Positions 1-10,299 of a stretch of 64,000 bases of DNA are shown here, piece after piece (positions within the stretch are counted from its first letter, which is position 1; every line of letters starts with the position of its first letter). This DNA comes from Aureobasidium sp. EXF-3400 (lineage: Eukaryota; Ascomycota; Dothideomycetes; Dothideales; Saccotheciaceae). Below the pieces are notes generated by a model. The model saw only the letters and a program-made list of their open reading frames with translations. It ran no database searches and was not told where the DNA came from. Where the stretch lies: the NCBI GenBank assembly GCA_024195585.1, contig SWBL01000213.1:1-64000 (forward strand). Direction: 5' to 3'. A program made the translations under genes and the position numbers.

Positions 1-91
1 GCATCCCGTCCGCTCTGCCATACATAAGCAGTTGAACGGCAGATTAGTACTACGGTGGGTGACCACGTGGGAATCCCTGCTGCTGTATGTT
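1..91 (+). rRNA. 5S ribosomal RNA, 5'-truncated by window edge
   Basis: The sequence matches the 3' three quarters of a fungal 5S rRNA: the CCCGTCCGCTC block near position 5, the TTAGTACTACGGTGGGTGACC region at about 44-65, and the closing GAATCCCTGCTGCTGTATG helix strand. A run of four T residues at 90-93 is a typical RNA polymerase III terminator. About 27 nt of the 5' end lie outside the window. Dispersed single 5S genes are normal in filamentous ascomycetes, so this copy need not be near the rDNA array. The match is by recall of fungal 5S sequences; whether this copy is intact cannot be judged without its 5' end. Confidence 0.93.
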
Positions 92-347
92 TTGCACTTT
101 TTGCTACTTTCGCTTTTGCATCCCTCACTTCTTTTCTGAATATCACGACAAATTGCTTATGGAGGGAGATGATGTTGTGATCGAATTATCAACTGCTCAA
201 CGAATGACTTAGAGTACAGCAAAGCAATAAGCGACGCGACGAACGCTTGCTCGGAGAGCAATCTAGTCAACAAATCAGGTCTTCCATAGTACTCATTATC
301 GCTCCCATGTAACGCTTCTGTCAACCTTCTCCCTGCTCGCCGGGAAT
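92..347. other. Intergenic, 5S to Rds1-like gene
   Basis: This spacer holds the pol III terminator of the 5S gene and the 3' flank of the minus-strand ferritin-like gene. I see no other feature. Confidence 0.5.
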
Positions 348-1414
348 CTACAAGGTGGGCTGCTCGAGAATGATAGCTGGACCCGCAACGACGCTGTCCA
401 GAGTCGGAGCACCAATCTCGTTCGCGATCACCGCAATGATAAGTCCTTCTCCGGCATCGAACTCGGTCGGGTATGAAGACGTGTTGGTCTTCGTATCGAA
501 AGGCTTCGTGATGTTGTGAACACCATGGAAGAAGACCGCGTAGTAGGGTCTATCCTTCTGCTCCGAATACCAGTCAGGTTGGTTATGAGGGTCCGTAAAC
601 ACGATCTCGACGAGTCCCTTCTCATAAACAGCGGTCGCTGCTGGTAGATTTTGTCTAGGCAACGGATATGATGGATTGGCGGTGGGGCAGCTGCCCGGCA
701 CGATATATTGAACTGTAAGGTCCAGAATCTCATTGGCATAGGGAAAGACAGTATCAGCAGGTCCGGAGAAGGGGTTTGTGTTCCAGATGTCGATGAGAGC
801 CCAAGTGTTGTGTCGTGACTCTACTTCGCCAATGGCAACAAGGGCACTCATTGTGTCTTGATTCAGAGCTTCCCTGACCAGACCGGTCAAGAACGCCATA
901 CTAATCACCTCGAGGCTGACTTGCAGAGCCAACCATACACTCGCATTCCCATTGAAGCCGTAGTCATAAGTACAAGCACCGGGCTTGACGCTGGTGGCAC
1001 TGATGCTGTCCTGGAAGATACGCAGATGGCCAGCTTCGTTGTCACGGATTTGCTTCACACGTTCATACGTCGTATTGGGTAGGCCGAGTTCGGTGAAATA
1101 CGAACTGTCGAAAGCCTCAATGCCTTGTTGATAGAAGTCGAAGATTGCCCATTCTGCACTCAGCAAGTTCTGAAAAGAAGATCGTCTGGTCCTGCGGGTC
1201 CGCTCTCGGTCGGCAGAACTGCGCCGGTGATGTTTCCTGGAAACGGGGCGGCGGTCCCATTGTAATCGACATAGGTTCTCGACTCTCCGGGTATAGGACC
1301 GTAAGTCAAATTGGCGAGAGAGGCGTTCGGATTGTTCTGAGGAGCTGGTAGTGCGGTTGCGCCTATGGCAAGTAAAGTAGAAAGAAGGCTGCTGGGAGTA
1401 AACATTGTGGACAA
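348..1414 (-). CDS. Ferritin-like Rds1-type secreted protein, frameshifted
   Basis: The start at 1414 gives a hydrophobic signal peptide ending near an ALPAP cleavage region, then a conserved block (PGNITGAVLP...PDDLLF) typical of fungal Rds1-type proteins. Reading stops four codons later in that frame. The family sequence resumes one frame away at the Gln codon of QNLLSAEW and runs to the stop at 348. It contains two ExxH pairs (EAGH and ESRH), the iron-ligand pattern of ferritin-like four-helix proteins. The last codon of the first part (TTC, Phe81) and the Gln codon share the C at 1172, which fits loss of one C. The second part is 274 residues. Yeast and fission yeast relatives are stress or nutrient regulated; the biochemical role is unclear. 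A pseudogene, an assembly error or an unusual intron ending at the strong ttttcag are the alternatives, the intron least likely because it would remove conserved residues. Confidence 0.8.
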
Positions 1415-3855
1415 AGGGTATTGCTTTCGATATAGAATTCAAGTGACTCTTGGATCTGATGCCAGAAGAATCTTTGAAGCATTCTGCCCTTCTTATAACA
1501 TTGTCAATCGGTGCTCAGTCTTGATGCTTCGTCAGCATCGTCGGCCTCTTCGACATTGAGATTTGCTGGCAGCGAATCTTTTTCCAGATCAAGGCCATTC
1601 CGCGCGCGAGGCTGTGTCTCTACGAAACCTTTGAAATGGTCTCTGGCCAATGATCTAGTAGAGAGCGCGAAGTATGCCCGATGAGGCATGGTATGGAGAA
1701 TCCTTCCGCCAAGGATTTCAACGTTGATTCCAAGAGCTTGACTGCTCTTGACCGGATTACCATTATGGGTAGGCTCAGCGCTCGCATCAGTGACCGAGTG
1801 ATTTGTTCAAGTCGCTGTTGTGATTCTCTACAAAGGTTTGACCAGCTTAGCGAGTTGGGATTGCCTTCTGACTGTATTGGAGCTCAGAGGATCGCTTGAG
1901 CGCATGATACCAGACCACGCCGATTTTGATTGAGGTTGTAGCACAAACATTGAGGGAAGTGGCCAAGCAACTTTCCAGGCTCTCACCTCTCAACGCACTC
2001 AAAAGCTCTCGTGTTATATAAGAAGAAAAGATGTACGAGACGAAATATTGTAGCGACAATGATATGCATGGCCAAGACGTCCAGCAGCCCGCACGTTTCG
2101 ACCACTTCTCTGTGAGTGACGTCTTGGCTTGTACTCTTATCCATAGAGGCCTTACATGCCACAGCCTATGTACGAGATAATGCTTCGATCAAGTAGCGTT
2201 GCCATTAGACAGTAACTGCAAGTTCTGAGGTTTATGCATGTATGTCCAGACACATCGAGGTTGTGCTATGTTCTTCAGCCCAGATACAATGTTTGATCGT
2301 CGACTAACCACTTGAAAAGATATCGATGTGCATAATCAATCCAGAAGACATCTGGGAGACGTCAGAATGGACCATTACACTGAGACACATCACAGGCACT
2401 GTTATAAGTCATCAGAACGAACACAGTATCATAACGCGGCGAGTAATGTCGTTGACGACCCTCAGAATCCATGTCGAGAGCGTGACCCTGCTGGAGCGCT
2501 TCCGATATGGTCCTCGGAATGATCTGTTGGCATCAACCGGCAGTGGTCGATGTCCTAGTTGGGAATCTTTGTTTCGGCCGTTGGAAGCGCAATCCGTGTT
2601 GGCAACTCAATGGCACGTGTATGTGCCGACCGCTTCACGTAATCTATGCATACAAGCCGTCAAAATCTCTTTTTACCGCAACATGAAGTCCTGGTAACAG
2701 AATGTCTGTGAGTGGTGGAAGGGAGGGAATTGTGATTTCTCAAACATGGGTGCGGTGAGTTCGGCAACGAGAGAGCTTGCCAGATGCCGATGTGGTCTGG
2801 TCCTACCGAGATTCGGCCCCATGTGCACTTCCGTTAGCTCCAGATAAGAGAGTGATCTCGGTGTGTGTGTGTGTTTGGCATTTGAATCACATAACAACAT
2901 GATCTCGGTCGGCGCCTACAAACTCGAGATCCCTTATCTTTGCTACCGATGATGCCGAAACGATGGTGACAAACTCAGCACACGGTGACACGGTCCGTTG
3001 GAGTAGCGGCTCCGTCAATTTACTTTTTGTTTTGCTCAGCTAATGCAATCGAATTGGTTGAGAGGACACGAGGCGTCCAATTCTTTCTTGAGCTTGGAAA
3101 ATAGCTGAGTGAAAGAAATTTGAGAGATCAACAAGCCGATCAGGTCGCTAGCTAAGAAAAGTTCACCGAAAAAGCTGTGAGACAGGCACAAAGCACATGG
3201 CCAAGGCAATCCTTCCGCAAGAACAAGTGCGAGTGCGTCACTGCTGTTCCTACGAGTCGAACCGGCTTCTGTTATCCACATGGATTATTGCCCTTGGACT
3301 TTTAGGCTGTTCTCCCATCGTCTCCTGATGTTCTTCTCAACCTTTCCCAGAAGCGGACGAACCGCAGGCGATTTCGGCCATGCAGAAGTCCGTCTGGGCA
3401 CTTCTTGCTGTTAGCAACGGACCACCAGGGCGAGTCAATGGGCTGGTGTTGGATGAGGCCCTACTTCCGGTTTTGCTGCGACTATTGCCCGAGATCGTCA
3501 TAGCTCGTTGATCTTGATATAATCGAATCGACAGCATCTTCATGGGGTCCAAGAACATATATACATCCAGTATATCATTGCCATATCCAAGTTGGAGAAA
3601 GCTCACCGGACTGAATTGTCGTATGAACTGGGCACAGTCATAAACTCATCCTGGATCAGGCGCGCGGCAGAGCGCAGGCCTTTCAAGGTGGAGCAAATTC
3701 TCGAACAAACATGGGGAAAATTTGGTGCAACCTCAACCGTGATGTTGTTTTTTCAGGCTCGCCAAACGCGAGTCCGAGTCGCATTTCGAACTTTCTTTCG
3801 GCTTTCTTACCGAAGCGCCTGACGCAGACAACACATCGACGTTTTGCAAAGCTCT

Positions 3856-3939
3856 GCTCCACATCTCCTGGTCCACGCTCCGCATCGTCTCGTGTACGCT
3901 CCGCATCTTCTCGTCCACGCTCCGCATCTTTTTCGTGCT
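3856..3939. repeat. 21-bp tandem repeat, four copies
   Basis: Four head-to-tail units at 3856, 3877, 3898 and 3919 share the core GCTCCRCATC followed by a CTCGTSYAC-like half; the outer copies diverge most. Because 21 is a multiple of three, all frames stay open. The minus-strand frame 3683-4201 reads as seven-residue acidic/basic units (D-A-E-R type), which would be heptad-like. Translation cannot be confirmed. Confidence 0.85.
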
Positions 3940-4368
3940 CGGAACCCAAACACATCACTTCTAGAGCGTGCTCCGTGGGGATGCTGTTGGATCTCCAGTC
4001 GTCTCCAGTGCTCCACCATGCCCCGGCCTCTGATGGTTGCAAATTTGCTGCAGCGGCCGCTTGTTTAGGCGTCTCTAACTCAGACTGTCCGGAGGAACCA
4101 GGAGAAGGACCGTGAAAGGGCCGGAAAACATGCTTGTTGACCTCGGAATTGACCAATCTTGACGACGTTGACAACCATATCGGCGGTTCGAGAAGAACCA
4201 AAATTGAAAGGCATACCGGCTTGGCTTAGGTGCCGTAGCCGGTCGAAACATTTGCTGACCATGCTATCGTATCCCCATGTCCCAATGGACCCACTGCAAA
4301 TATGGAGTATGTGGAGTTGACGGTGCACCAGGAGAAAAGTGCGAGCTCAAATCAAATTTGGTAAAGAG

Positions 4369-4374
4369 TATAAA
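4369..4374 (+). promoter_or_regulatory. TATA-like element of sugar transporter
   Basis: A TATAAA sequence lies about 200 bases upstream of the transporter start at 4570, a plausible core-promoter distance in fungi with a leader of moderate length. Confidence 0.4.
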
Positions 4375-4569
4375 GGCAGAACGATCTGCTCTCTGCAGTT
4401 TGAACTACTGTCCGACTTACAGCGCTCATCACACGCCAAATCTTCGCTCAAGGCTTGACTGTTCTTGGCCTTCTGAAGAGAGTTCGACGCCCATTCTTGT
4501 CTCTGCTTGGCTCTTTTGCTGCATAAGCGTGCACAACTCGTCGCCTACAGCCCACTAATTCCCGACAAA

Positions 4570-6171
4570 ATGGTTGGCTTCCTTGGAATGACGGGCAAGG
4601 CCCTGTCTGTCGCCCAGATCGCACTGGTCGTCGCTCCATCTTTCATCCTGTTCGGTTACAACCAGTCTGGTCTCGGCCCACTGTTGTCCGAAGAGAACTG
4701 GAGACACCAGTTCCCTCAAATCAACACCGTCGACTACAAGGGTGAGGTCAAGGCCCACCACGCTACTCTCCAGGGCCTCGTTATTGCAACCTTCACGCTC
4801 GGTGCGCTGGTTGGTGCGCTGAGCTGTAGTTACACTGGTACCCGTCTCGGAAGACGATGGGTTATCTTCATCGGTGCTCTCTGCACACTCATTGGCGAAG
4901 CCATTGAGTGCTCTGCTTTCGAACTTGGTCAGCTCATCGTTGGTCGTATCATCATTGGTCTCGGTGTTGGACAGCTTTCAGCTACTGTTCCCGTCTGGCA
5001 ATCAGAATGTTCATCTGCGAAGAACCGTGGTAAGCACGTTGTTCTCGACGGTATGTTCATCTCGTTTGGTTACACTCTCGAATCTTGGATCGATTTCGGA
5101 TTTTTCACGCTCAAGACCGGATCCGTCACCTGGCGACCTCCGATCGCCATCGCTCTGCTCTTCTCGCTCATCGTTCTGTTCTCTGTCTGGTTCTTCCCCG
5201 AATCGCCACGCTGGCTTCTCGCTCAAAACCGTGCCCAGGAAGCTCGCCAGAACTTGGCTGCTCTCAAGGGTCTACCAATTGACGCCCCCGAAATTGAGGC
5301 AGAATGTGTTGGTATCGAGCTCTCCCTCGAGGACTCCTCGACCAAGGCCGCCTCTTTCAAAGATTTGTTCAGCATGGGCGAAGACAAGCTTGCCTACCGT
5401 TTCGGTCTCTGTATCTTGCTTCAGTTCTTCCAGCAAATGTCCGGAACCAATCTCATCTCCGTCTACGCCTCGACCATCTTCCAGCAGGGTCTTGGCATGA
5501 CCGCTTACAACTCCAAGCTTTTGTCCGCCGGCACCCTGACTTGGAAGTTTTTGTCGTGTTTCGTTGCCTTCTTCTGCATCGACCGTTTCGGTCGCCGTAT
5601 TTGCTTCATTATTAGCGGCGGCGGCATGGCTATGTGCATGGTAGCTCTCGCCGTCGCAACCTCTTTCCCTCACGACAATTATGGTGCATCTGTTGCTGCC
5701 GCCTTTTTCGTCTACTTGTTTTGCTTCTTTACACCCATCGGTTTCCTCGGTGCTAACTTTTTGTACTGTACCGAAGTGGCACCAATTAGACTACGTGTCG
5801 CTATGGCATCTATCTCTACCGCCAATCATTGGCTGTGGAACTTTGCTGTTGCAATGATCACACCAGTAGCCATCAACAACATTGGCTACCAGTACTACAT
5901 CGTGTACGCATGCATTGGTGCCTGCATTCCTGTCACAGTTTACTTCCTCTGTAAGTTACGCCATCTTTCACAATTTCTCTGTACTCCTGCTAACTTTTTA
6001 TCCTCAGACCCCGAGACCAAGGGACGATCATTGGAAGAGCTGGACACCATTTTCAAGGACAGCCCTTCAGTATTGGGTACTGTCAAGTACGCCAAGTACA
6101 AGCCTATGATGACTGCCGAGGAGGTTCCTTACGCCAAAACATCAGACCACGTACACGAAGAGAAGGTCTAA
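4570..6171 (+). CDS. MFS sugar-porter family transporter
   Basis: Two exons, 4570-5950 and 6008-6171, encode 514 residues, normal for fungal sugar porters. The start at 4570 is preferred over the in-frame upstream extension because MVGFLGMTGKALS leads straight into the first membrane helix. Family signatures are the GRR loop after helix 2, PESPRWLL after helix 6, the DRFGRR repeat loop, and PETKGRSLEELD after helix 12. Twelve hydrophobic segments can be followed. It should act as a plasma-membrane proton symporter or facilitator for hexose or a related small polyol or acid; substrate cannot be told from sequence. The intron (57 nt, GTAAGT..CTAAC..CAG) is a multiple of three, so a retained intron would insert 19 residues before PETKGR without a stop. 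Confidence 0.9.
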   Translation: MVGFLGMTGKALSVAQIALVVAPSFILFGYNQSGLGPLLSEENWRHQFPQINTVDYKGEVKAHHATLQGLVIATFTLGALVGALSCSYTGTRLGRRWVIFIGALCTLIGEAIECSAFELGQLIVGRIIIGLGVGQLSATVPVWQSECSSAKNRGKHVVLDGMFISFGYTLESWIDFGFFTLKTGSVTWRPPIAIALLFSLIVLFSVWFFPESPRWLLAQNRAQEARQNLAALKGLPIDAPEIEAECVGIELSLEDSSTKAASFKDLFSMGEDKLAYRFGLCILLQFFQQMSGTNLISVYASTIFQQGLGMTAYNSKLLSAGTLTWKFLSCFVAFFCIDRFGRRICFIISGGGMAMCMVALAVATSFPHDNYGASVAAAFFVYLFCFFTPIGFLGANFLYCTEVAPIRLRVAMASISTANHWLWNFAVAMITPVAINNIGYQYYIVYACIGACIPVTVYFLCKLRHLSQFLCTPANFLSSDPETKGRSLEELDTIFKDSPSVLGTVKYAKYKPMMTAEEVPYAKTSDHVHEEKV

Positions 6172-6591
6172 TGGGTGCCAGCCACTCTTGCGGGAAGATA
6201 TTTATACGAATTATATATGCATGATTTTAATGGCACCAACAAGTGTCTCTTTCACCTTCAAACTGTCGTCTTCGAATATTTATCAACAAGCAATAATGTG
6301 ATGTTTTGTCGTTGCTAACTCGCGCAGTCCTCGATATAATTGCATCTGCTTACGGCCAGAAGCTTCATGGCTTTGGAAGCCTTGGCACCATGAAACATCG
6401 GCAACTTCCGATGCTACAATAGCAATCTCGCTCGCCTTGACTGACCCAAGACAAAAGACTTCCCCCTTGCAAATTCTAGAAACAAAACTTCGGATCCTCC
6501 CACGCGTAGATCAGAGGCAAAGCAAGCGCTGCGGGTGCGAGTGGGAAGCAACGCGGTTTCGTGCTGGGCATACGGGCGAGCTCGCTTGCAA

Positions 6592-6600
6592 ATCTGATAA
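6592..6600 (+). promoter_or_regulatory. SreA/GATA-type iron-response motif
   Basis: An exact ATCTGATAA, matching the ATCWGATAA consensus bound by the fungal iron repressor SreA/Sre1, lies 767 bases upstream of the siderophore transporter start. On its own it is a distant site; the repetition of the motif closer to the gene makes it more credible. Confidence 0.5.
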
Positions 6601-6782
6601 GATCTTAGTGCGATAACACATGGTTGTCCTAAGATATTTGCAAGCCAAGACATATCCAAGTCTCTAGCTACCTGACTTTCTTTTGAAGAGTCAACACTCA
6701 TCCTTCGGTCAAGCCAAACGCATCTCGTGGCGCCTTAAAAGAAGCCACTTACGGCTCAAAGCGCCAAAGCTACCGTTGAAGC

Positions 6783-6810
6783 ATCTGATAAGATGAAAAT
6801 TTTATCAGAC
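6783..6810 (+). promoter_or_regulatory. Paired inverted GATA iron-response motifs
   Basis: An exact ATCTGATAA at 6783-6791 faces an inverted near-match (GTCTGATAA on the minus strand) at 6802-6810, ten bases away. Inverted GATA pairs are typical of strong binding by two-zinc-finger GATA factors such as SreA. It lies about 560 bases upstream of the transporter start. Confidence 0.6.
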
Positions 6811-7075
6811 CATCACGGTATTTCTTGTCGGCTTTGCATGCTGCGAATGTCAGTCCATGTTGAATCTTTGAATGGCAAACTGCACTACTCCGCGCAATAC
6901 GGAAGAAAGGCGCCCGAAAGATAAATTAAGAGGAGAACATGTGTCTGGATTCTAGGTCCTTGACGATCTACAGATTAGAAGATGGGTAGCAAGGTATTTT
7001 CCCAGGGAAATAGGGCAACACGGGACTTTGTGCAGCAGGACAGCTCAACTGGGCAACGGCCTTCCAGCAAACGAC

Positions 7076-7119
7076 CCAATAGTCGGCACCATATCGCTGG
7101 ACCCTGCACGATCTGATAA
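7076..7119 (+). promoter_or_regulatory. CCAAT box plus SreA-type GATA motif
   Basis: CCAAT at 7076-7080 is followed by an exact ATCTGATAA at 7111-7119, 240 bases upstream of the transporter start. In aspergilli, iron-starvation genes are activated by the CCAAT-binding complex with HapX and repressed by SreA at ATCWGATAA. A second CCAAT lies at 7158-7162 and a weaker inverted GATA match at 7142-7150. Family knowledge plus motif position support iron regulation; no binding is shown. Confidence 0.65.
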
Positions 7120-7358
7120 AATTTTACTCTGGACCGAGGGATTATCTAATCCATCACCCAATCTTGCCTGGTTTGAGACCCATTCTTTTGCTGCGAGGCT
7201 TTTCAGCTGCGCCGACCGCTTCCCATTGCCTTGGCGGTATCTACATAAAATGCCGTGTCCCTCAGTCAATGCTGTCCTGCTCCGTCGATCGCTTTTCTAC
7301 CCCACCTGACGATACAATCGGACACTGACCCTTGACTCGACTCACTATCTCGGGTGCA

Positions 7359-9309
7359 ATGTCGTCGATTGATTCACACTCTCCTTCGGCCACAAAGGCT
7401 GAGGCCGAAACCGATGTCAGAGCCCACTCGTCAGAGGATGCTTTCAGCGAGCAAGTAGCCATCCTGGGCAAGAAGAGTCCTGGTGTTGCGCGCATCGAAG
7501 CAATCAACGCCCACCTCACTTCTTTCGATCGCTGGTTCCTCGGCATTGGTGTCTTCTTGATCGCATACGCCTATGGCCTCGATGGAACCGTCAGATACAC
7601 ATATCAGGTAATTGGTCAACGTCCCACTTGCAATGCGTCAGATAACTAACACAGTCAGAGCACTGCTTTGTCTTCGATCGGCGAGCACTCTTTGCTTTCG
7701 ACTGTCAACATTGTTCGCACCGTCATCGCTGCTGCTGCTCAGCCTACAGCTGCAAAGATTGCCGACGTCTTCGGTCGTGTTGAGCTTGTTTACCTGTCCA
7801 TCTTCTTCTACCTCCTGGGCACGGTTGTTGAGGCTGCTGCACACAACGTCAGTGCCTTCGCAGCCGGTGCTATCTTCTACCAAATCGGATACACAATCGT
7901 CACGTTGCTGGTTGAAATTATCGTTGGAGATATCTCGTCTTTGAAGGGTAGATTGGCTTGGTCATATATCCCTGCCTTGCCTTTCTTGATCAACACTTGG
8001 GTACGTTTGAGAGTCGATTTTGGCACTGGAAATTCGCTAATTGTGTCTCCTTGAATAGGTCTCTGGAGATGTCGCATCTGCTGTGTTGTTGAGTACCACC
8101 TGGCGTTGGGGTATTGGCATGTGGGCCATCATCTACCCCGTTTGCGCCTTGCCGCTCATTGTCGCCCTCTCTATTGCATCCGGTCGCGCAAAGAAGGCTG
8201 GCGCTCTGGCAAACTACCAGTCTGCATTCAAGCGCGACGGCATGGGCAAGACTCTCATGGCCCTATTCTGGCAACTGGATGTTCCTGGTATCATTCTGAT
8301 GATCGCCATGTTTGCACTCATCCTTGTGCCCTTCACAATCGCTGGCGGTGTTTCGGAGACTTGGGGTACAGCTCATGTCATTGCTCCTCTTGTCATCGGT
8401 ATCTGCCTCATCCCCGTCTTCGTCCTTTATGAGCGTCGCGCTCCTCACCCTCTTGTACCATTCCATCTCCTTAAGGACCGCAGTGTCTGGGCTGCTCTTG
8501 GCGTTGCCTGCTTGCTGAACAGCATTTGGTACATGCAAGGAGGCTACCTCTACACTGTTGTTGTCGTTGCCTTCGACCAAAGTGTCAAGTCTGCCACTCG
8601 TATCACTTCGCTCTACAGCTTCGTTTCAGTTCTGACCGGTGTGTCTCTTGGTCTTCTGGTCCGCTTTGTCAGACAAATCAGACACCTGAAGCCATTCATC
8701 GTGTTTGGCACCCTGATGTTCATGGTTGCCTTCGGTATCTTGCTTCGCTTCAGAGGCGGTCTTACCCAGAGCTCCTACGCTGGAATCATCGCCGGAGAGG
8801 TCATTTTGGGCTTCGCTGGTGGCCTTTTCCCTTACCCAGTTCAAACTCTTATCCAAGCAGCTACCCAGCACGAGCATCTTGCGTTGGTCACCGGACTGTA
8901 CCTTGCGTTGTACAACATCGGTAGTGCGATTGGATCAACTATCTCCGGAGCCCTATGGACTCAGATTCTTCCTGGAGAGCTTGAGCGTAACTTGGCTGGA
9001 GTCACCAACAACGCCACCGTAGCTGTGTACGCTTACAGCAACCCTCTGTTCTTCATCCTCGACTACCCCGTCGGCACTCCTGAGCGTGACGCTGTCATCG
9101 TCTCATACAGACACATCCAGCGTATGCTTTGCATCACTGGTATCTGCCTCTGCATCCCGTTGATCGCTTTCTCGCTGTGCCTGCGCAACCCTCGTCTTGG
9201 CAAGGAACAGTCTCTGCCCGATGCCGAGAAGAATGTTTCTGAAACCTCGAGCGAGATCGGTGCTGAGCAAACCCCCAAGAAGGGTGGCTTCCTCAGCAAG
9301 CTGTTCTAA
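7359..9309 (+). CDS. Siderophore-iron transporter (Arn/Sit MFS family)
   Basis: Three exons, 7359-7607, 7659-8000 and 8059-9309, encode 613 residues, the usual length for the SIT family, which has 14 membrane helices. The first helix region ([21 protein letters not shown]) and the following HSLLSTVN segment match the Arn1/Sit1 group better than the MirB group. The cytosolic N-terminus is acidic and serine-rich, as in relatives. The protein should import ferric hydroxamate siderophores by proton symport across the plasma or vesicle membrane; the exact siderophore is not predictable. The start at 7359 is the first ATG in frame. GATA and CCAAT motifs upstream fit iron control. No siderophore synthetase is visible nearby. 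Confidence 0.93.
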
Positions 9310-10299
9310 GCAAGTCGTGGGGGTTGAATGCATCCCATCTGAGTTGCTGGGTTCTCTACTTCGCTGAGCACTGAACGAAAAAAGTTTCAAATCTTAATTA
9401 TAGCCCGTAATGTCTCTCCTCGTTGATACCATTTCTTTTACCATCCCAACTTTGACCACTACTCCTCTTTTCCTGTTTCTCGTCTTTCTGTTGCCACCAA
9501 CTCGGATCTGTAGAATAGCAAGGTATCCTGTCAATCAGACTTGTTTCGAGTCTCGACATGAAGATACTCACAATCAGTCCACCTCCTCCCCATATTCTCT
9601 GGCTCCCTCGTGATCACTCTCGCTACTCAATGACTCTCTCTCACTCGTCCTTGTGCTCCATGACTCTCTATCAGAGGCAGAGGCCGTTGCTTGCAATGTG
9701 TCCCATATAGCGACCAGCCCTATCGCCAAGAGAATGCTGGTCAAGAAGAGGACGAGTATGGCGGTGTGATAGATGGAGTCGCGAAATGATCTTCGAGATG
9801 GGGTCATGAGGTGGAGATATATGTGGATGTTTAGTCTGTTGCTAGTGCTGTTTATCGTCGAAAGGTTGAGCTTTGCATCCATGTCGGGCTGTGAGGTCTG
9901 AAAACACGAAACAGTGTGTAGGGACGACTCGTCTAGATATAATACCTTTTAGCTTCTGCCTTTTGTTTGCTGGAGAATCTGGGAAGGTAGCAAACAGAGG
10001 AACGACAGAGTGCGACTGCCTATTCGGATCTTGATTTAGAACTGTCATGTCTGTTTCCATTGGTTCCTTGCAAGCGCGAATGTGTCAGCACTCAACTGAT
10101 GAGCAAAAAGGCACGTGGGGTCTTGAGTTGCACCAAGTCTCAAGGAAAGTGCGATGGATACCATGAGAAGTGAACAGGGGACTCCCTTTAGGATGGAGAA
10201 ACAGCGACTGCCTGGAAGTAGCATGACTAATGAAATGTCATGTTCTCGTCCCCTCGCGTGTGATATCTAGCCAATCTTCACACCACGACCCACCAACCC
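9310..10299. other. Intergenic region with one weak small gene
   Basis: Apart from the possible small membrane protein at 9574-9882 I see only the 3' flanks of the siderophore transporter and of the minus-strand gene that ends at 10300. Confidence 0.4.
9574..9882 (-). CDS. Possible small single-pass membrane protein
   Basis: The frame encodes 102 residues with one clear hydrophobic segment of about 25 residues (around 38-62, rich in I, L, V, A) after a basic stretch (SRRSF), followed by a polar, acidic serine-rich tail. This looks like a type II or tail-in membrane protein. No family is recognised. A CAG acceptor just upstream could join it to an upstream exon beginning at 10060, but the best donor there gives the wrong phase, so the start is unsure. 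It may be a chance frame. Confidence 0.3.
   Translation of the reverse strand: MDAKLNLSTINSTSNRLNIHIYLHLMTPSRRSFRDSIYHTAILVLFLTSILLAIGLVAIWDTLQATASASDRESWSTRTSERESLSSESDHEGAREYGEEVD

Larger units (their letters stand above)
1415..4569. other. Gene-poor stretch of about 3.2 kb
   Basis: No open frame here has a recognisable domain, a good start context with convincing splice sites, or family resemblance. It contains a short GT microsatellite near 2861-2874 and a 21-bp tandem repeat at 3856-3939. Open frames overlap on both strands around 3680-4200. The last 250 bases are the promoter and leader of the sugar transporter. Degenerate or lineage-specific genes cannot be excluded. Confidence 0.45.
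6172..7358. other. Intergenic region with iron-type regulatory motifs
   Basis: This 1.2 kb spacer separates the sugar transporter from the siderophore transporter on the same strand. It has no convincing gene, but holds several ATCTGATAA and CCAAT motifs described separately. Confidence 0.7.

Noticed and set aside
428..739. Minus-strand frame of 103 codons
   Set aside because: It overlaps the ferritin-like coding frame and has no family features; a shadow frame.
1504..3606. Several frames of 60-123 codons in the 1.5-3.6 kb region
   Set aside because: Composition is not coding-like, starts are poor, and no splicing joins them into a family protein.
9842..10060. Possible first exon of the 9574-9882 membrane protein
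   Set aside because: A donor GTATTA and acceptor TTTTCAG exist, but the join is phase 1 while the downstream frame needs phase 0.
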